Shown here piece by piece: positions 37,168 to 45,520 of a stretch of DNA of 51,798 nt (within the stretch, counting starts at the first letter, position 1; the number at the start of each line of letters is the position of its first letter). This stretch comes from Hyphomonas pacifica. Its GTDB lineage: Bacteria > Pseudomonadota > Alphaproteobacteria > Caulobacterales > Hyphomonadaceae. The stretch lies in contig NZ_AWFA01000067.1 in the NCBI RefSeq assembly GCF_000682675.1, forward strand, positions 62,501-114,298, given 5' to 3'. A program made the translations under genes and the position numbers. The notes beneath the pieces were generated by a model. The model was not told where the DNA came from, made no database searches, and saw only the letters and a program-made list of their open reading frames with translations.

Positions 37168-38199
37168 TTACGGACGGTCATTCAGGCGGGTGGCGGCCTC
37201 GATCCGGGCCCAGTCGATAATCTTGTAGTTCTGGTTGATTTCCGATTTCGGATTGGCATCGTCCTGAACAATCATTACGCCTTTCGGGAAGCCGGGCAGG
37301 GGCGTGGAGTTGATGTCAAGGCCATCGGTATGGGTCACGCCGTCCACGCTGCCATCCGGGCTTTCGACGATGCTGATCACGCCGACGCGGGCGTGCGGGG
37401 GCTCAAGATCGTAAATGACATAGCGGTTGGCTGCCTGGGCGGAGGCAACGAGATAGCCATAGCCTTCTTCACCCTTCCAGATGCTGATGCCTTCGACATC
37501 GGCGACAAGGCCCTGACGGGCCGCAATCGAATCAACGGATATGGGTGTGCTCTCATCATTGACGAGATCCAGCTTCCAGATGCCGTACTCTTCCTCGCCG
37601 ACAAATACCTGGCGGCCATCATCTTCCACAACGCAGCCTTCCAGCTGGCTGTCGAATTTGTGGGTGCGGACAAGCTCCGCATTCAGGCCAGCGGCCTCGT
37701 CATAGGGGACGGACCAGACCTGAATCGTGCCGTCCTTGTAGGTCGGGATCGCCAGGAAATTGTCGTCGATCAGACCGGCGCAAATGCCATAGGGCTCATC
37801 CTTCAGCGTCGGTGTATCGCCGATATGCGTCACGGTCTGCGTCGCCGGGTCGATGGAGAACCAGCTGATAGAGTTCGTCTCGTCATTGGAGGCAATGGCG
37901 ACATTGCCGCGCACATCCACATTGTTGATACGGCCGGTGTCGATGAACTGGGTCTTCTTGCCGGTCAGATCGTAGACATAGAGACCTTCATCCTTGTTGG
38001 TGCCGAGGATCAGGCTTTTGGAGGCGTCATCCGGGTTTACCCACAGGGCCGGATCATCGGCGGTGTCGCCTTTGGTTGGCATCGGGTCTGTTTCGAAGGC
38101 GGCATAGACGTTTGCCGTCTCGACTTCGTAGATGTCCTGGGCCGGCTCTGTGGCACATGCAGCCACCAGAAGGGCGGCAAGGGGAAAATGGCGTTTCAT
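37168..38199 (-). CDS. 3-phytase, beta-propeller type, lipoprotein
   Basis: 343 residues. Signal with lipobox LLVAAC near residue 15. The propeller is recognised from DTADDPALWVNPDDASKSLI, GTNKDEGLYVYDLTGK, GRINNVDVRG and LVADVEGISIWKGEEGYGYLVAS, which carry the calcium- and phosphate-binding acids. It releases phosphate from phytate outside the cytoplasm. The partner gene just upstream is a TonB-dependent receptor, an association seen in Caulobacter- and Sphingomonas-type genomes, so the pair probably takes up and degrades phytate or similar phosphate esters. Confidence 0.9.
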   Translation of the reverse strand: MKRHFPLAALLVAACATEPAQDIYEVETANVYAAFETDPMPTKGDTADDPALWVNPDDASKSLILGTNKDEGLYVYDLTGKKTQFIDTGRINNVDVRGNVAIASNDETNSISWFSIDPATQTVTHIGDTPTLKDEPYGICAGLIDDNFLAIPTYKDGTIQVWSVPYDEAAGLNAELVRTHKFDSQLEGCVVEDDGRQVFVGEEEYGIWKLDLVNDESTPISVDSIAARQGLVADVEGISIWKGEEGYGYLVASAQAANRYVIYDLEPPHARVGVISIVESPDGSVDGVTHTDGLDINSTPLPGFPKGVMIVQDDANPKSEINQNYKIIDWARIEAATRLNDRP

Positions 38200-38232
38200 G
38201 GGTCTTCAGCTCCTTGAGGAGGGGAAAAGGAA

Positions 38233-38264
38233 GAGGCCGGGCAAGGTGTGTCCTGCCCGGCCTC
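38233..38264 (-). terminator. hairpin between receptor and phytase genes (attenuator)
   Basis: GAGGCCGGGCA (38233-38243) pairs perfectly with TGCCCGGCCTC (38254-38264). On the minus strand the stem is followed by TTCCTTTTCC, a weak U-tract. It sits between two co-directional genes and may lower phytase expression relative to the receptor. Confidence 0.6.
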
Positions 38265-38289
38265 AGAGATCAAGCTCTATCCGAGTAGA

Positions 38290-41076
38290 CTAGTAGGTGT
38301 AGCGGACACCGAAAACGTAGCGGGCGCCGAACTCGTCATACTGGGACAGACGGTTCTTGGAGCCGTGATAGTAGTATTCCGGCTCGTCCGTCAGGTTCTT
38401 GCCTTCGACATAGACCTGCAGATGGTCGTTCACGTCATATTTCGCAGACGCTTCGACGCTCATATGGTCGTCTGTGTAACGGTCGATGCCTGCACCGAAC
38501 AGCTCGTCCAGATAGGCAGAGCGGTAGTTGGCAGAGACACGGATGTCCCACGGGCCCTTGTCGTAGCCGATGGCGACGTTCCAGACGCGGTCATTCTGCT
38601 TCAGCATCGGGACATCGCGGGTCTTGGCGAGGTCTTTCTCATCCTGGACGGAGGTTTCGGAGTCAGCCAGGGTGAGGTTTCCGGAGACCAGCAGGCCCTC
38701 CCAGGCGTCGCCGAGGAAATCCAGCTGCTGGACATAGTTGAACTCGATACCCTTCACCGTGGCGCTTTCGCCATTGATGTAGGTCTTGATCTCATCCAGC
38801 CCGGCCACCGTTGCGGGATCCAGGAAGGACAGGTCAACAGAGTCAGGGAACTGGCCCTTCTCATAGGTCGCCTGGAAGATCGGGTTGGAGATGTCCTTGT
38901 AGAACAGGCCGGCTGACAGCACGGACAATTTCGTCGGATAGTATTCAATGGAAAGATCGAAATTGTTCGCTTCGTACGGATTCAGCTCCGGATTGCCGAG
39001 CTCTGCCTCGTCACGGTCGCTGTTCAGGGCGATGGTCGGGCGCATTTCGCCAAAGGCGGGGCGCACGATGGAGGCATAATACGCTGCGCGGCCGATGAGG
39101 TTGTCCGCAAAGGCATATTTCAGGTTCAGGCTGGGCAGGAAGTGGGCATATTCATCATCAAACTGACGTGTGCCAACATTTGCCGGATCGTCTTCCTCAA
39201 AGAAGATATTGCCCTTGGCGGAGACATCGGTGGCCTCGATACGCGCGCCTGCCACGACGGTCAAATTCTGCATCTGGAAGGTGCCCATGCCATAGCCGGC
39301 GATGATCAACTCGTCGATCGTATAGTCTTCGGCCAGGCTGTCGAAATTGGAGCCGTCTTCGTCCAGCTCATCCGGCGTGAAGGTGCCACGCAGGGCGTTC
39401 GTCAGATCGGCAGAGGGCCACTGGAACATCGGATTGGCCATGCGCCAGCCGGAGATTTGCGAGTTTGCGGTGATATAGTCTGTCAGCAGAACATCATCAC
39501 GCTCGTAGATTTTCAGGTTCACGTCCCGCACTTTTTCGCGGTCGCGTACCTTCACACCCATTTTCCATGTGACGGGCGTGTCGCCCAGAACGGTGTCGTT
39601 GGTCAGGTCCAGCTTGTAGGACCATTCGGTGTCTTCATTCGTGGTGTATTCCTGTTCGAAAGCGTCCATCGTGTAGTTGGCCGGGTCGAGCAGGAAGTCA
39701 AAACCGGTGCCGGAGAGCTTTGGTTTTTTCGGGTCTGAATTGTCCCAGAGCAGAACGCCATCGCCTTTGAACTTGTCAGAGCGGAACGTGACGTCGTGAT
39801 TGTTGGAATCGTCTTCTTCGGCATAGGCATAGGAGACTTCATAATCGAAGGTCCAGTTGCCGGCATAGGTCTTGCCGCCGAGAGCATAGGTCTGGATGTT
39901 GCGGACTTCTTCCCGCTGGCGCACTTCGGCATCGGCCTGGGCAAAATCAAAGCTGAAGCCCTTGTCTGTGAGGGTGACGGCCTCTTCGTCCAGCTTGCGG
40001 AATTCGAACTTGTTGCGAACTTCGTCATCCTTGTAGCGGTTGTACAGGGTGCGGAGGTAAAGCTCTGTATTCTCTGTGGCCTTGTAGTCCACATTGAAGA
40101 CAAGACCGACGCGCTCGCGGGTCAAGTCATACCAGCGCATTTCGTAATCGTCATTAGGAACCAGGTCGTCTTCGTCCCAGCCACCGGTTTCGTTATTGTG
40201 GGCCTGAATGCGCAGATCCTGATAGTTGACGGAGGCGGCCACACCCAGTTTCTCGCCGAACACGTTGGAATAGGTCAGCGTGGCTTTCGGGGAAATCTCT
40301 TCGGTGATTTCATTGTAGGAGCCCTCGACCTTGGCGCGGATGAACTGGCCATCGCGGTCAAAGGCGGAGATGGTTTTCAGATTGATCACACCACCGATGG
40401 TGTCGGCGTCGACATTCGGGGTCAGGGATTTCTGAACCTCGATGCCGTCGAGAAGGTCAGACGGCACACCATCCAGCAGAACGCCGCGGCGGTCTTCCGG
40501 AGAGGGGGTGCGCACGCCGTTGATGGTGGCGGAGATCAGATCTGTGTTGATCCCGCGGATGGAGACGTAGCGGCCTTCGCCCTGGTCGTTCTCGATGGAC
40601 AGGCCCGGCACGCGGGAAAGGCTGTCAGCAACGGTCGTGTCGGGGAAGTTGCCGAGGCCGTCGGAGTCGATCACGTTGATGATGGCATCGGAGGCGCGCT
40701 GCTGGTTGATGGCACCGGCCTGGGCAGCGGCAGAGCCGACGACCAGGACGTTGTCGAGATAGCGCACATCGCCGCCGAGCACGATATCATAGGTGGAGTC
40801 GCCGGAGACGTTCACCGTGTCCGTGACCGTGTCTGCACCGACATAGGAGATGGACAGCGTATAGTCGCCAGCCGGAATGCTGGTGAAGCGGTATGCGCCG
40901 AAACGGTCTGAGGAGGCGCTGCGGCCGAGTTCCTCAATCGTCACGATGGCGCCCTGCAGCGGTGCTTCGCCGGTCGCGTCGGTGACAACGCCTTTGAGGA
41001 TGTCGGCGGAAGCAGCCTGGACCAGGGTGGCCGTGGCGGCACCCAGGAGCAATAGCTTGCGGGTGGTTGAAGTCAT
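38290..41076 (-). CDS. TonB-dependent outer membrane receptor
   Basis: 928 residues from the ATG at 41076, supported by AAGGA about 10 bases upstream and a signal peptide right after it; the frame continues upstream to 41271 without protein character. After the signal comes a carboxypeptidase-regulatory-like beta domain (about 25-110), the plug (roughly 125-240, with ADSLSRVPGLSIENDQGEG and YVSIRGIN) and a 22-strand barrel ending in the aromatic residue of VRYTY. It imports a large ligand with TonB energy; phosphate esters are suggested by the phytase neighbour. Confidence 0.92.
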   Translation of the reverse strand: MTSTTRKLLLLGAATATLVQAASADILKGVVTDATGEAPLQGAIVTIEELGRSASSDRFGAYRFTSIPAGDYTLSISYVGADTVTDTVNVSGDSTYDIVLGGDVRYLDNVLVVGSAAAQAGAINQQRASDAIINVIDSDGLGNFPDTTVADSLSRVPGLSIENDQGEGRYVSIRGINTDLISATINGVRTPSPEDRRGVLLDGVPSDLLDGIEVQKSLTPNVDADTIGGVINLKTISAFDRDGQFIRAKVEGSYNEITEEISPKATLTYSNVFGEKLGVAASVNYQDLRIQAHNNETGGWDEDDLVPNDDYEMRWYDLTRERVGLVFNVDYKATENTELYLRTLYNRYKDDEVRNKFEFRKLDEEAVTLTDKGFSFDFAQADAEVRQREEVRNIQTYALGGKTYAGNWTFDYEVSYAYAEEDDSNNHDVTFRSDKFKGDGVLLWDNSDPKKPKLSGTGFDFLLDPANYTMDAFEQEYTTNEDTEWSYKLDLTNDTVLGDTPVTWKMGVKVRDREKVRDVNLKIYERDDVLLTDYITANSQISGWRMANPMFQWPSADLTNALRGTFTPDELDEDGSNFDSLAEDYTIDELIIAGYGMGTFQMQNLTVVAGARIEATDVSAKGNIFFEEDDPANVGTRQFDDEYAHFLPSLNLKYAFADNLIGRAAYYASIVRPAFGEMRPTIALNSDRDEAELGNPELNPYEANNFDLSIEYYPTKLSVLSAGLFYKDISNPIFQATYEKGQFPDSVDLSFLDPATVAGLDEIKTYINGESATVKGIEFNYVQQLDFLGDAWEGLLVSGNLTLADSETSVQDEKDLAKTRDVPMLKQNDRVWNVAIGYDKGPWDIRVSANYRSAYLDELFGAGIDRYTDDHMSVEASAKYDVNDHLQVYVEGKNLTDEPEYYYHGSKNRLSQYDEFGARYVFGVRYTY

Positions 41077-41299
41077 GGGAGGAAGTCCTTCTCTCTGGAT
41101 GGCGGCCCGTTCCCACGGCTCCGTTACGCCTGAATGACAGATGCGTAATGTTTTTGTGACGCCGCTCGGTTTCATTAGGGTTTTGGGGCAAGTGCCCGTC
41201 ATGCGGGGAGAAATTCGTGCTTTTCCTGCAACACATCTGTGCCCGGATGGGCGGCCATGCGAGGGAATCATACGGAATTCTTGAAGTCAGTTGACGCGC

Positions 41300-41344
41300 G
41301 AATCCGATGGGGACGTGCAGGCGGCACATTGCCCTCATCAAACG
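41300..41344 (+). promoter_or_regulatory. GTA shared element, copy A (before small terminase)
   Basis: GAATCCGATGGGGA at 41300-41313 and CTCATCAAACG at 41334-41344. Both boxes recur before the portal gene with the same 34-bp distance between their starts. The second box ends 10 bases before the small-terminase ATG. Candidate binding site or promoter core for the GTA activator. Confidence 0.65.
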
Positions 41345-41354
41345 GGAGGGACGC

Positions 41355-42185
41355 ATGTCACATCATCCGAACAGGGATCGTCTGAAGCGCCAGATCCGGC
41401 TTTGCTGGCTGCTCGGCTGGAGCGTGACGCGCATCGCGGCGCAGGTGGGCCTGCATCGCACAAGCGTCTACCGCCTGATGCGCACGCATGAGCTGAACGA
41501 GCCGGAAAAGCCGCTGGAGCGCCTGCAGCTGTCCATGGACGAGGCGCAGGACCTGGCGACGGAACAGATGCTGGCCGCCGCAGCGGCGGGCGAGGACATT
41601 GCGCCGAAAGTGACGCAACTGGTGCGGGTCAGTACGGAAGTGCGCCAGCTGGAAATGGCAGGAATCAAGGTCGGGGGAATTACGGATGAACGGCAGGCCG
41701 CTAATTGCGTCGCAGACGAGGAAGAGGACATCTATGCCTTCCTCTCCGATGAAGGAGCCGATGAGGGGCCCCAGCAGGGCGGCCATGAGAGGAAAGGGCG
41801 ACCAGCTGATGGACCCGGACTTCCGCCGCAAGGTGCGCACGGCTTTCGAGACGCGGGACTGGAGCGACCTGCCGCCGAAGACGGGCGAACTGGTTGCGGA
41901 GAATCCGTGGCTGCGCCTGGCCCGCGATACACAGGTTCCGCCGCAGGCGGGCTGGCGGACATGTCTGTTCATGGGCGGACGCGGCGCTGGCAAGACCCGG
42001 GCCGGGGCGGAATGGCTGCGCTGGAGCTTGCTGCACAGCGGGCGGAGGCGCGCGGCGCTGGTGGGCCCGGCCCTGCACGATGTGCGCGAAGTGATGATCG
42101 ACGGGCCGAGCGGCCTGAAATGGATCGAACCCAGGCGGGATCTTCGCCCGGTCTATCATGCGAGCCGGCGTATCCTGCGCTTTGA
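41355..42185 (+). CDS. GTA small terminase-like protein (g1), frame overruns into g2
   Basis: The ATG at 41355 has GGGAGGG directly upstream. Residues 1-40 form a helix-turn-helix (LLGWSVTRIAAQVGLHRTSVYRLMR), then an acidic helical part up to about residue 132 (EEDIYAFLSDE), as expected for TerS that recognises DNA for packaging. The frame then has no stop until 42185, running 377 nt into the terminase gene in another frame; that part looks like a shadow. A one-base deletion near 41750 would explain it, because the neighbouring frame has TGA at 41750, 41762, 41786 and 41807. The real protein may be about 132 residues long. Confidence 0.55.
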   Translation: MSHHPNRDRLKRQIRLCWLLGWSVTRIAAQVGLHRTSVYRLMRTHELNEPEKPLERLQLSMDEAQDLATEQMLAAAAAGEDIAPKVTQLVRVSTEVRQLEMAGIKVGGITDERQAANCVADEEEDIYAFLSDEGADEGPQQGGHERKGRPADGPGLPPQGAHGFRDAGLERPAAEDGRTGCGESVAAPGPRYTGSAAGGLADMSVHGRTRRWQDPGRGGMAALELAAQRAEARGAGGPGPARCARSDDRRAERPEMDRTQAGSSPGLSCEPAYPAL

Positions 42186-43107
42186 CAATGGCGCAGAGGC
42201 GCATGTCTTTTCCGCAGAAGACCCGGACAGTCTGCGCGGCCCGCAATTCGATGTCGCCTGGTGTGACGAGATCGCCGCCTGGGCGAAGGGAGAGGCAGTG
42301 TGGGACACGCTGCAGATGGGTCTGCGCCTGGGGGCGGCGCCGCGCTGCTTTGCGTCCACGACGCCGCGCGCGGTGGGGGTGATGCGCCGCCTGCTGTCGG
42401 CGGGAGAGGATGAGGCCGTGCATGTGCTGCGCGCGGGGACGCAGGAGAATGCCGGCAATCTGTCACCGGATTTCCTGCGCGCCATGAAGGCCGCCTATGG
42501 CGACAGCCAGCTGGCACGGCAGGAGTTGAACGGCGAATTCATGGAAGATCCCGAAGGCGCATTATTCCGTAGGGAGATGATTGATGAGGGGCGGGTGGAC
42601 ACCCCACCCATGATGGAGGATGTGATCGTCGCGGTCGACCCGCCAGCAACCAGCGGCCCGGCAGCGGATGCGTGCGGCATCATCGCGGCGGGGGTGCGCA
42701 GCGGTCATGCCTATGTGCTGGCGGATGCGTCTGCGCCGGGGCTGAAGCCGCTGGACTGGGCCCGGCGCGCAGTGGCGGTGTGCCGCGAGACCGGCGCGCG
42801 GGAGATTATCGCGGAGGCCAATCAGGGCGGCGAAATGGTGCGGCAGATTCTGGAGAGCGCCGGGGCGGGCGTGCCGGTGCGGCTGGTGCATGCGCGGCTG
42901 GGCAAGCGGGCGCGGGCAGCCCCGGTGGCGGCTTTGTACGCACAGGGACGGGTCAGTCATGTCGGCCTGCTGCCCACGCTGGAAGACCAGATGTGCCGGT
43001 TTGGCGCGGAAGGGTTTCGCGGCTCACCGGACCGCGTCGATGCGCTGGTGTGGGCGGTATGGGCGCTGGTTCTGGAGGGGGCTGGGCCCTGGGTCCGGGT
43101 GTTGTGA
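41809..43107 (+). CDS. GTA large terminase (g2)
   Basis: 432 residues from the ATG at 41809; the upstream frame to 41686 does not look like protein, and the sequence MDPDFRRKVR is a plausible start behind AGAGGAAAGG. ATPase Walker A GGRGAGKTRAG (56-66) and Walker B FDVAWCDEIAAW (Asp153, Glu154) are intact; the C-terminal nuclease part contains DPPATSGPAADACG, EANQGGEMV and VDRVDALVWA. It packages host DNA headfuls into GTA particles. It resembles RcGTA orfg2. It is cut off from g3 by a 3.5 kb block. Confidence 0.9.
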   Translation: MDPDFRRKVRTAFETRDWSDLPPKTGELVAENPWLRLARDTQVPPQAGWRTCLFMGGRGAGKTRAGAEWLRWSLLHSGRRRAALVGPALHDVREVMIDGPSGLKWIEPRRDLRPVYHASRRILRFDNGAEAHVFSAEDPDSLRGPQFDVAWCDEIAAWAKGEAVWDTLQMGLRLGAAPRCFASTTPRAVGVMRRLLSAGEDEAVHVLRAGTQENAGNLSPDFLRAMKAAYGDSQLARQELNGEFMEDPEGALFRREMIDEGRVDTPPMMEDVIVAVDPPATSGPAADACGIIAAGVRSGHAYVLADASAPGLKPLDWARRAVAVCRETGAREIIAEANQGGEMVRQILESAGAGVPVRLVHARLGKRARAAPVAALYAQGRVSHVGLLPTLEDQMCRFGAEGFRGSPDRVDALVWAVWALVLEGAGPWVRVL

Positions 43108-43137
43108 GGGGGGGAGGTGCGTAGCGTGTGGCCCCGG

Positions 43138-43224
43138 GCCCCGACTTTCGTCGGGGTGAGCGGAATAGAGGAAGGGGCGTCTCAGTCCAGGCAGCGCTCA
43201 TCCCGGCGCAAGCCGGGATCCAGG
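43138..43224. repeat. two short palindromic repeat elements
   Basis: CCCCGAC-TTTC-GTCGGGG (about 43139-43156) and CCCGGC-GCAA-GCCGGG (43202-43217, within CTCATCCCGGCGCAAG) are dispersed intergenic palindromes of the kind scattered in alphaproteobacterial genomes. They lie between the end of the large terminase and the insertion sequence. The first may also serve as a terminator for g2. Confidence 0.6.
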
Positions 43225-43256
43225 CCGATTGGGGGCAGCGGCCTGAACGAATCTCA

Positions 43257-44023
43257 CTAGGCCGTAGACTCATAAACTCGTAGCCATAGGCGCATTGAGG
43301 CGAGTTGGGCCATGGCGAGGAAGTTTTCGGCCAGCTTATCGTAGCGGGTTGCGACCCTGCGGAAGTGCTTCGGCTTGGAGAAGAAGCGCTCGATCAGGTT
43401 GCGCTCGCGATACAGCCATTTGCTAAAGTACGGTTTCGACCGCCGGTTGGCCTTGGGCGGGATATTGGCGAAAGCTCCTTTCTCGCGGAGAGATGCTCGG
43501 ATACGATCGGCGTCATACGCCTTATCCGCGAGGACTATCGTTCCAGCACCAACATGGTCCAGCAGATCGTCAGCGGCTTGGCCATCATGGCTTTGCCCGG
43601 CGGAAAGTTTCAGTCGGATCGGGAGGCCCTGTCCGTCGACGACCGCGTGGATTTTGGTCGTGAGACCGCCTCGGGAGCGACCGAGACAATGATCTCGATC
43701 CCCCTTTTTGCCGTCGCGGCCTGTTGGTGAGCGCGAACAGAAGTGCTGTCGATCATCTGGATGTCGCCATCGTGCGCAGCGGTGATGGTGTCCATCATCC
43801 GGTCCCACACCCCGGCCTTTCTCCACCGCACGAACCGGTTTTAGCAGGTGGTGCGCGGGCCATAGCGTTCGGGCAGGTCGCGCCACGGCGCACCGGACCG
43901 CAGCACCCAGAAAATCCCATTCAGAACGCGGCGATCATCCACGCGTGGCACGCCGCGCGGTTTGTTGGGCAACAGCGGCTCAATCACGCGCCATTCGAAG
44001 TCGGTCAAGTCATAACTGCTCAT
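43257..44023 (-). mobile_element. IS5-family (IS427-like group) insertion sequence, transposase broken
   Basis: The DDE transposase is split. The first part (ATG 44023, MSSYDLTDFEWRVIEPLL) is interrupted by TAA at 43843-43841, where the family normally has an aromatic residue. It then continues in frame to the first catalytic Asp (MIDSTSVRAH). At the AAAAAGGGGG slippery run (minus strand, 43709-43700), the frame must shift to continue with SRGGLTTKIHAVVDGQ, the second Asp (LADKAYDADRIR) and the Glu (NLIERFF). Two-frame expression by slippage is normal for this group; the TAA is not, so the copy is probably dead. Terminal inverted repeats were not clearly resolved, so only the coding extent is given. 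Confidence 0.85.
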
Positions 44024-44112
44024 GCCGGGTCTGAATCAGAATTGGCGGCAAAATGTAAGTCTAATCAGCAACTCGCTTTACTCACTTGATCACAGCATTG
44101 TATCCTGAGACC

Positions 44113-44550
44113 ATGACTATGATCCGACCGTCCCGCCCCGACGAGGGCACCCGCATCATTGAAATTTGGCGAGGCGCAGTTGACGCTACTCACGACTTTC
44201 TAACGCCTGACGATCGTCTCGCCATTGACGAAATGGTGTGCGGTTTCCTTCCGCACGCCCCACTCTGGCTGGCGGTTGATGAAAATGACTACCCGCTGGC
44301 CTTCATGCTGATCGACGAAGGCCACATGGAGGCGCTATTCGTTGATCCCGCCCAGCGCGGAACCGGTATTGGTGCTGCCCTTGTGAAGCACGGCCTCGCC
44401 CTTCATCCAAAAATGACAACTGATGTTAACGAACAGAATGATCAAGCTGTTCGCTTCTATGAACGAATGGGATTCAAACAGACGGGCCGCTCACCAATCG
44501 ACGGACAGGGCAGGCCATATCCACTCATCCACCTGGAATATGTGAACTGA
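44113..44550 (+). CDS. GNAT family N-acetyltransferase, YjaB-like
   Basis: 145 residues from the ATG at 44113 (another in-frame ATG is at 44119). The acetyl-CoA site is ALFVDPAQRGTGIGAAL and the terminal block NDQAVRFYERMGFKQTGRSP, both typical of GNAT enzymes and close to E. coli YjaB. The substrate is unknown. It follows the insertion sequence within the block that separates GTA g2 from g3, so it may have arrived with that block. Confidence 0.85.
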   Translation: MTMIRPSRPDEGTRIIEIWRGAVDATHDFLTPDDRLAIDEMVCGFLPHAPLWLAVDENDYPLAFMLIDEGHMEALFVDPAQRGTGIGAALVKHGLALHPKMTTDVNEQNDQAVRFYERMGFKQTGRSPIDGQGRPYPLIHLEYVN

Positions 44551-44626
44551 TTGACCGACCTCCGAGCATCAAAATCGGCAGCTTCATTGCGCTGGAATTA
44601 ATGGGTTCACGGCCTAAAGCAGCACT

Positions 44627-45022
44627 ATGAAACAGACCTTGCTCCACATTTCTCTTGTCGTGCGTGACTATGATGAGGCGATAGCCTTCTATACTGGCGC
44701 GCTGGGCTTTGACTTGGTCGAAGACGCTTACCTGCCGGAACAGGACAAGCGCTGGGTGCTGGTGGCGCCGCCGGGGGGTGGCGGCACGCAATTGCTGCTG
44801 GCGAAAGCGTCGTCACCGGAACAGGAAGCCTCAATCGGCAATCAGTGCGGCGGGCGCGTGTTCCTGTTCCTCGGCACGGATGATTTCTGGCGGGACTATG
44901 AGGCGATGAAGGCGCAGGGCGTTACCTTCGTGCGGGAGCCTGTGGAGGCGGACTATGGCACCGTCGCCGTGTTCGAAGACCTGTATGGCAATCGCTGGGA
45001 CCTGATTCAGCGCAAGCAATAG
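44627..45022 (+). CDS. VOC (glyoxalase/bleomycin-resistance fold) protein
   Basis: 131 residues, two beta-alpha-beta-beta-beta repeats. Metal-ligand candidates are His8 in LLHISLVVRDYDEA, Gln55-region TQLLLA and the glutamate in VAVFEDLYGNRWDLIQ. Members range from glyoxalases to dioxygenases; no substrate can be given. It lies 76 nt after the GNAT gene on the same strand. Confidence 0.85.
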   Translation: MKQTLLHISLVVRDYDEAIAFYTGALGFDLVEDAYLPEQDKRWVLVAPPGGGGTQLLLAKASSPEQEASIGNQCGGRVFLFLGTDDFWRDYEAMKAQGVTFVREPVEADYGTVAVFEDLYGNRWDLIQRKQ

Positions 45023-45046
45023 CAGCGCCTTGATCTCGCCACGGAC

Positions 45047-45520
45047 CTAGCCCCCCGTGCGGAAGGCTTTGCGGCCGAAATAGGCGTTTTTGGGGGGCGT
45101 GGGTTTGTCGTCGTCGGAGGCAGTTTCCTCCGTGGACGTTTCTTCTGCCGTTGTCTCTGTTTCTGTCGGCCTGGTTTCCAGCGGGGCGGGCATGTTGCCG
45201 GTCATCAGGCCGCGAATCCAGGCGCAGGCGGCGCCGGCGGTGGAGACTTCGATGTCCGGGACGGTCTTGTCCATGCGGCGGGCGAGCTGGCGCGCCTGGT
45301 GGGCGGTCAGGGATTTCAGGACCTTGTCGAAGATCTCCGGCCCGACTGTTTCACGCAGGGCCTTCATGTCTTCCGTGGTCTGACCCGCGGAGACCATCAG
45401 TCTCTTGACGAGAATTTCGGTGGCGGCGGAAAAGTCTTTCTCCCCCAGCTTGCCGAAACGGTCTTTCTGGCCGAGCAGGGCGCCGAGGGCGTTGGCGCTG
45501 TCCTTGGGGGCGTCGGTCAT
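45047..45520 (-). CDS. ParA-linked protein of unknown function
   Basis: 157 residues from the ATG at 45520, which overlaps the parA stop (ATGA), so the pair is translationally coupled. A helical part (about 10-105) is followed by an acidic Thr/Glu-rich linker (115-145) and a basic tail (YFGRKAF). Similar partner proteins are coupled to orphan ParA ATPases, but no family was recognised. It is possibly the cargo adaptor of the ATPase. Convergent with the VOC gene. Confidence 0.65.
   Translation of the reverse strand: MTDAPKDSANALGALLGQKDRFGKLGEKDFSAATEILVKRLMVSAGQTTEDMKALRETVGPEIFDKVLKSLTAHQARQLARRMDKTVPDIEVSTAGAACAWIRGLMTGNMPAPLETRPTETETTAEETSTEETASDDDKPTPPKNAYFGRKAFRTGG

Noticed and set aside
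43230-44060. Terminal inverted repeats of the IS5-type element
   Set aside because: Only weak similarity (around GAATCTCAC at the left and GATTCAGAC at the right on the opposite strand) was seen; not enough to set ends.
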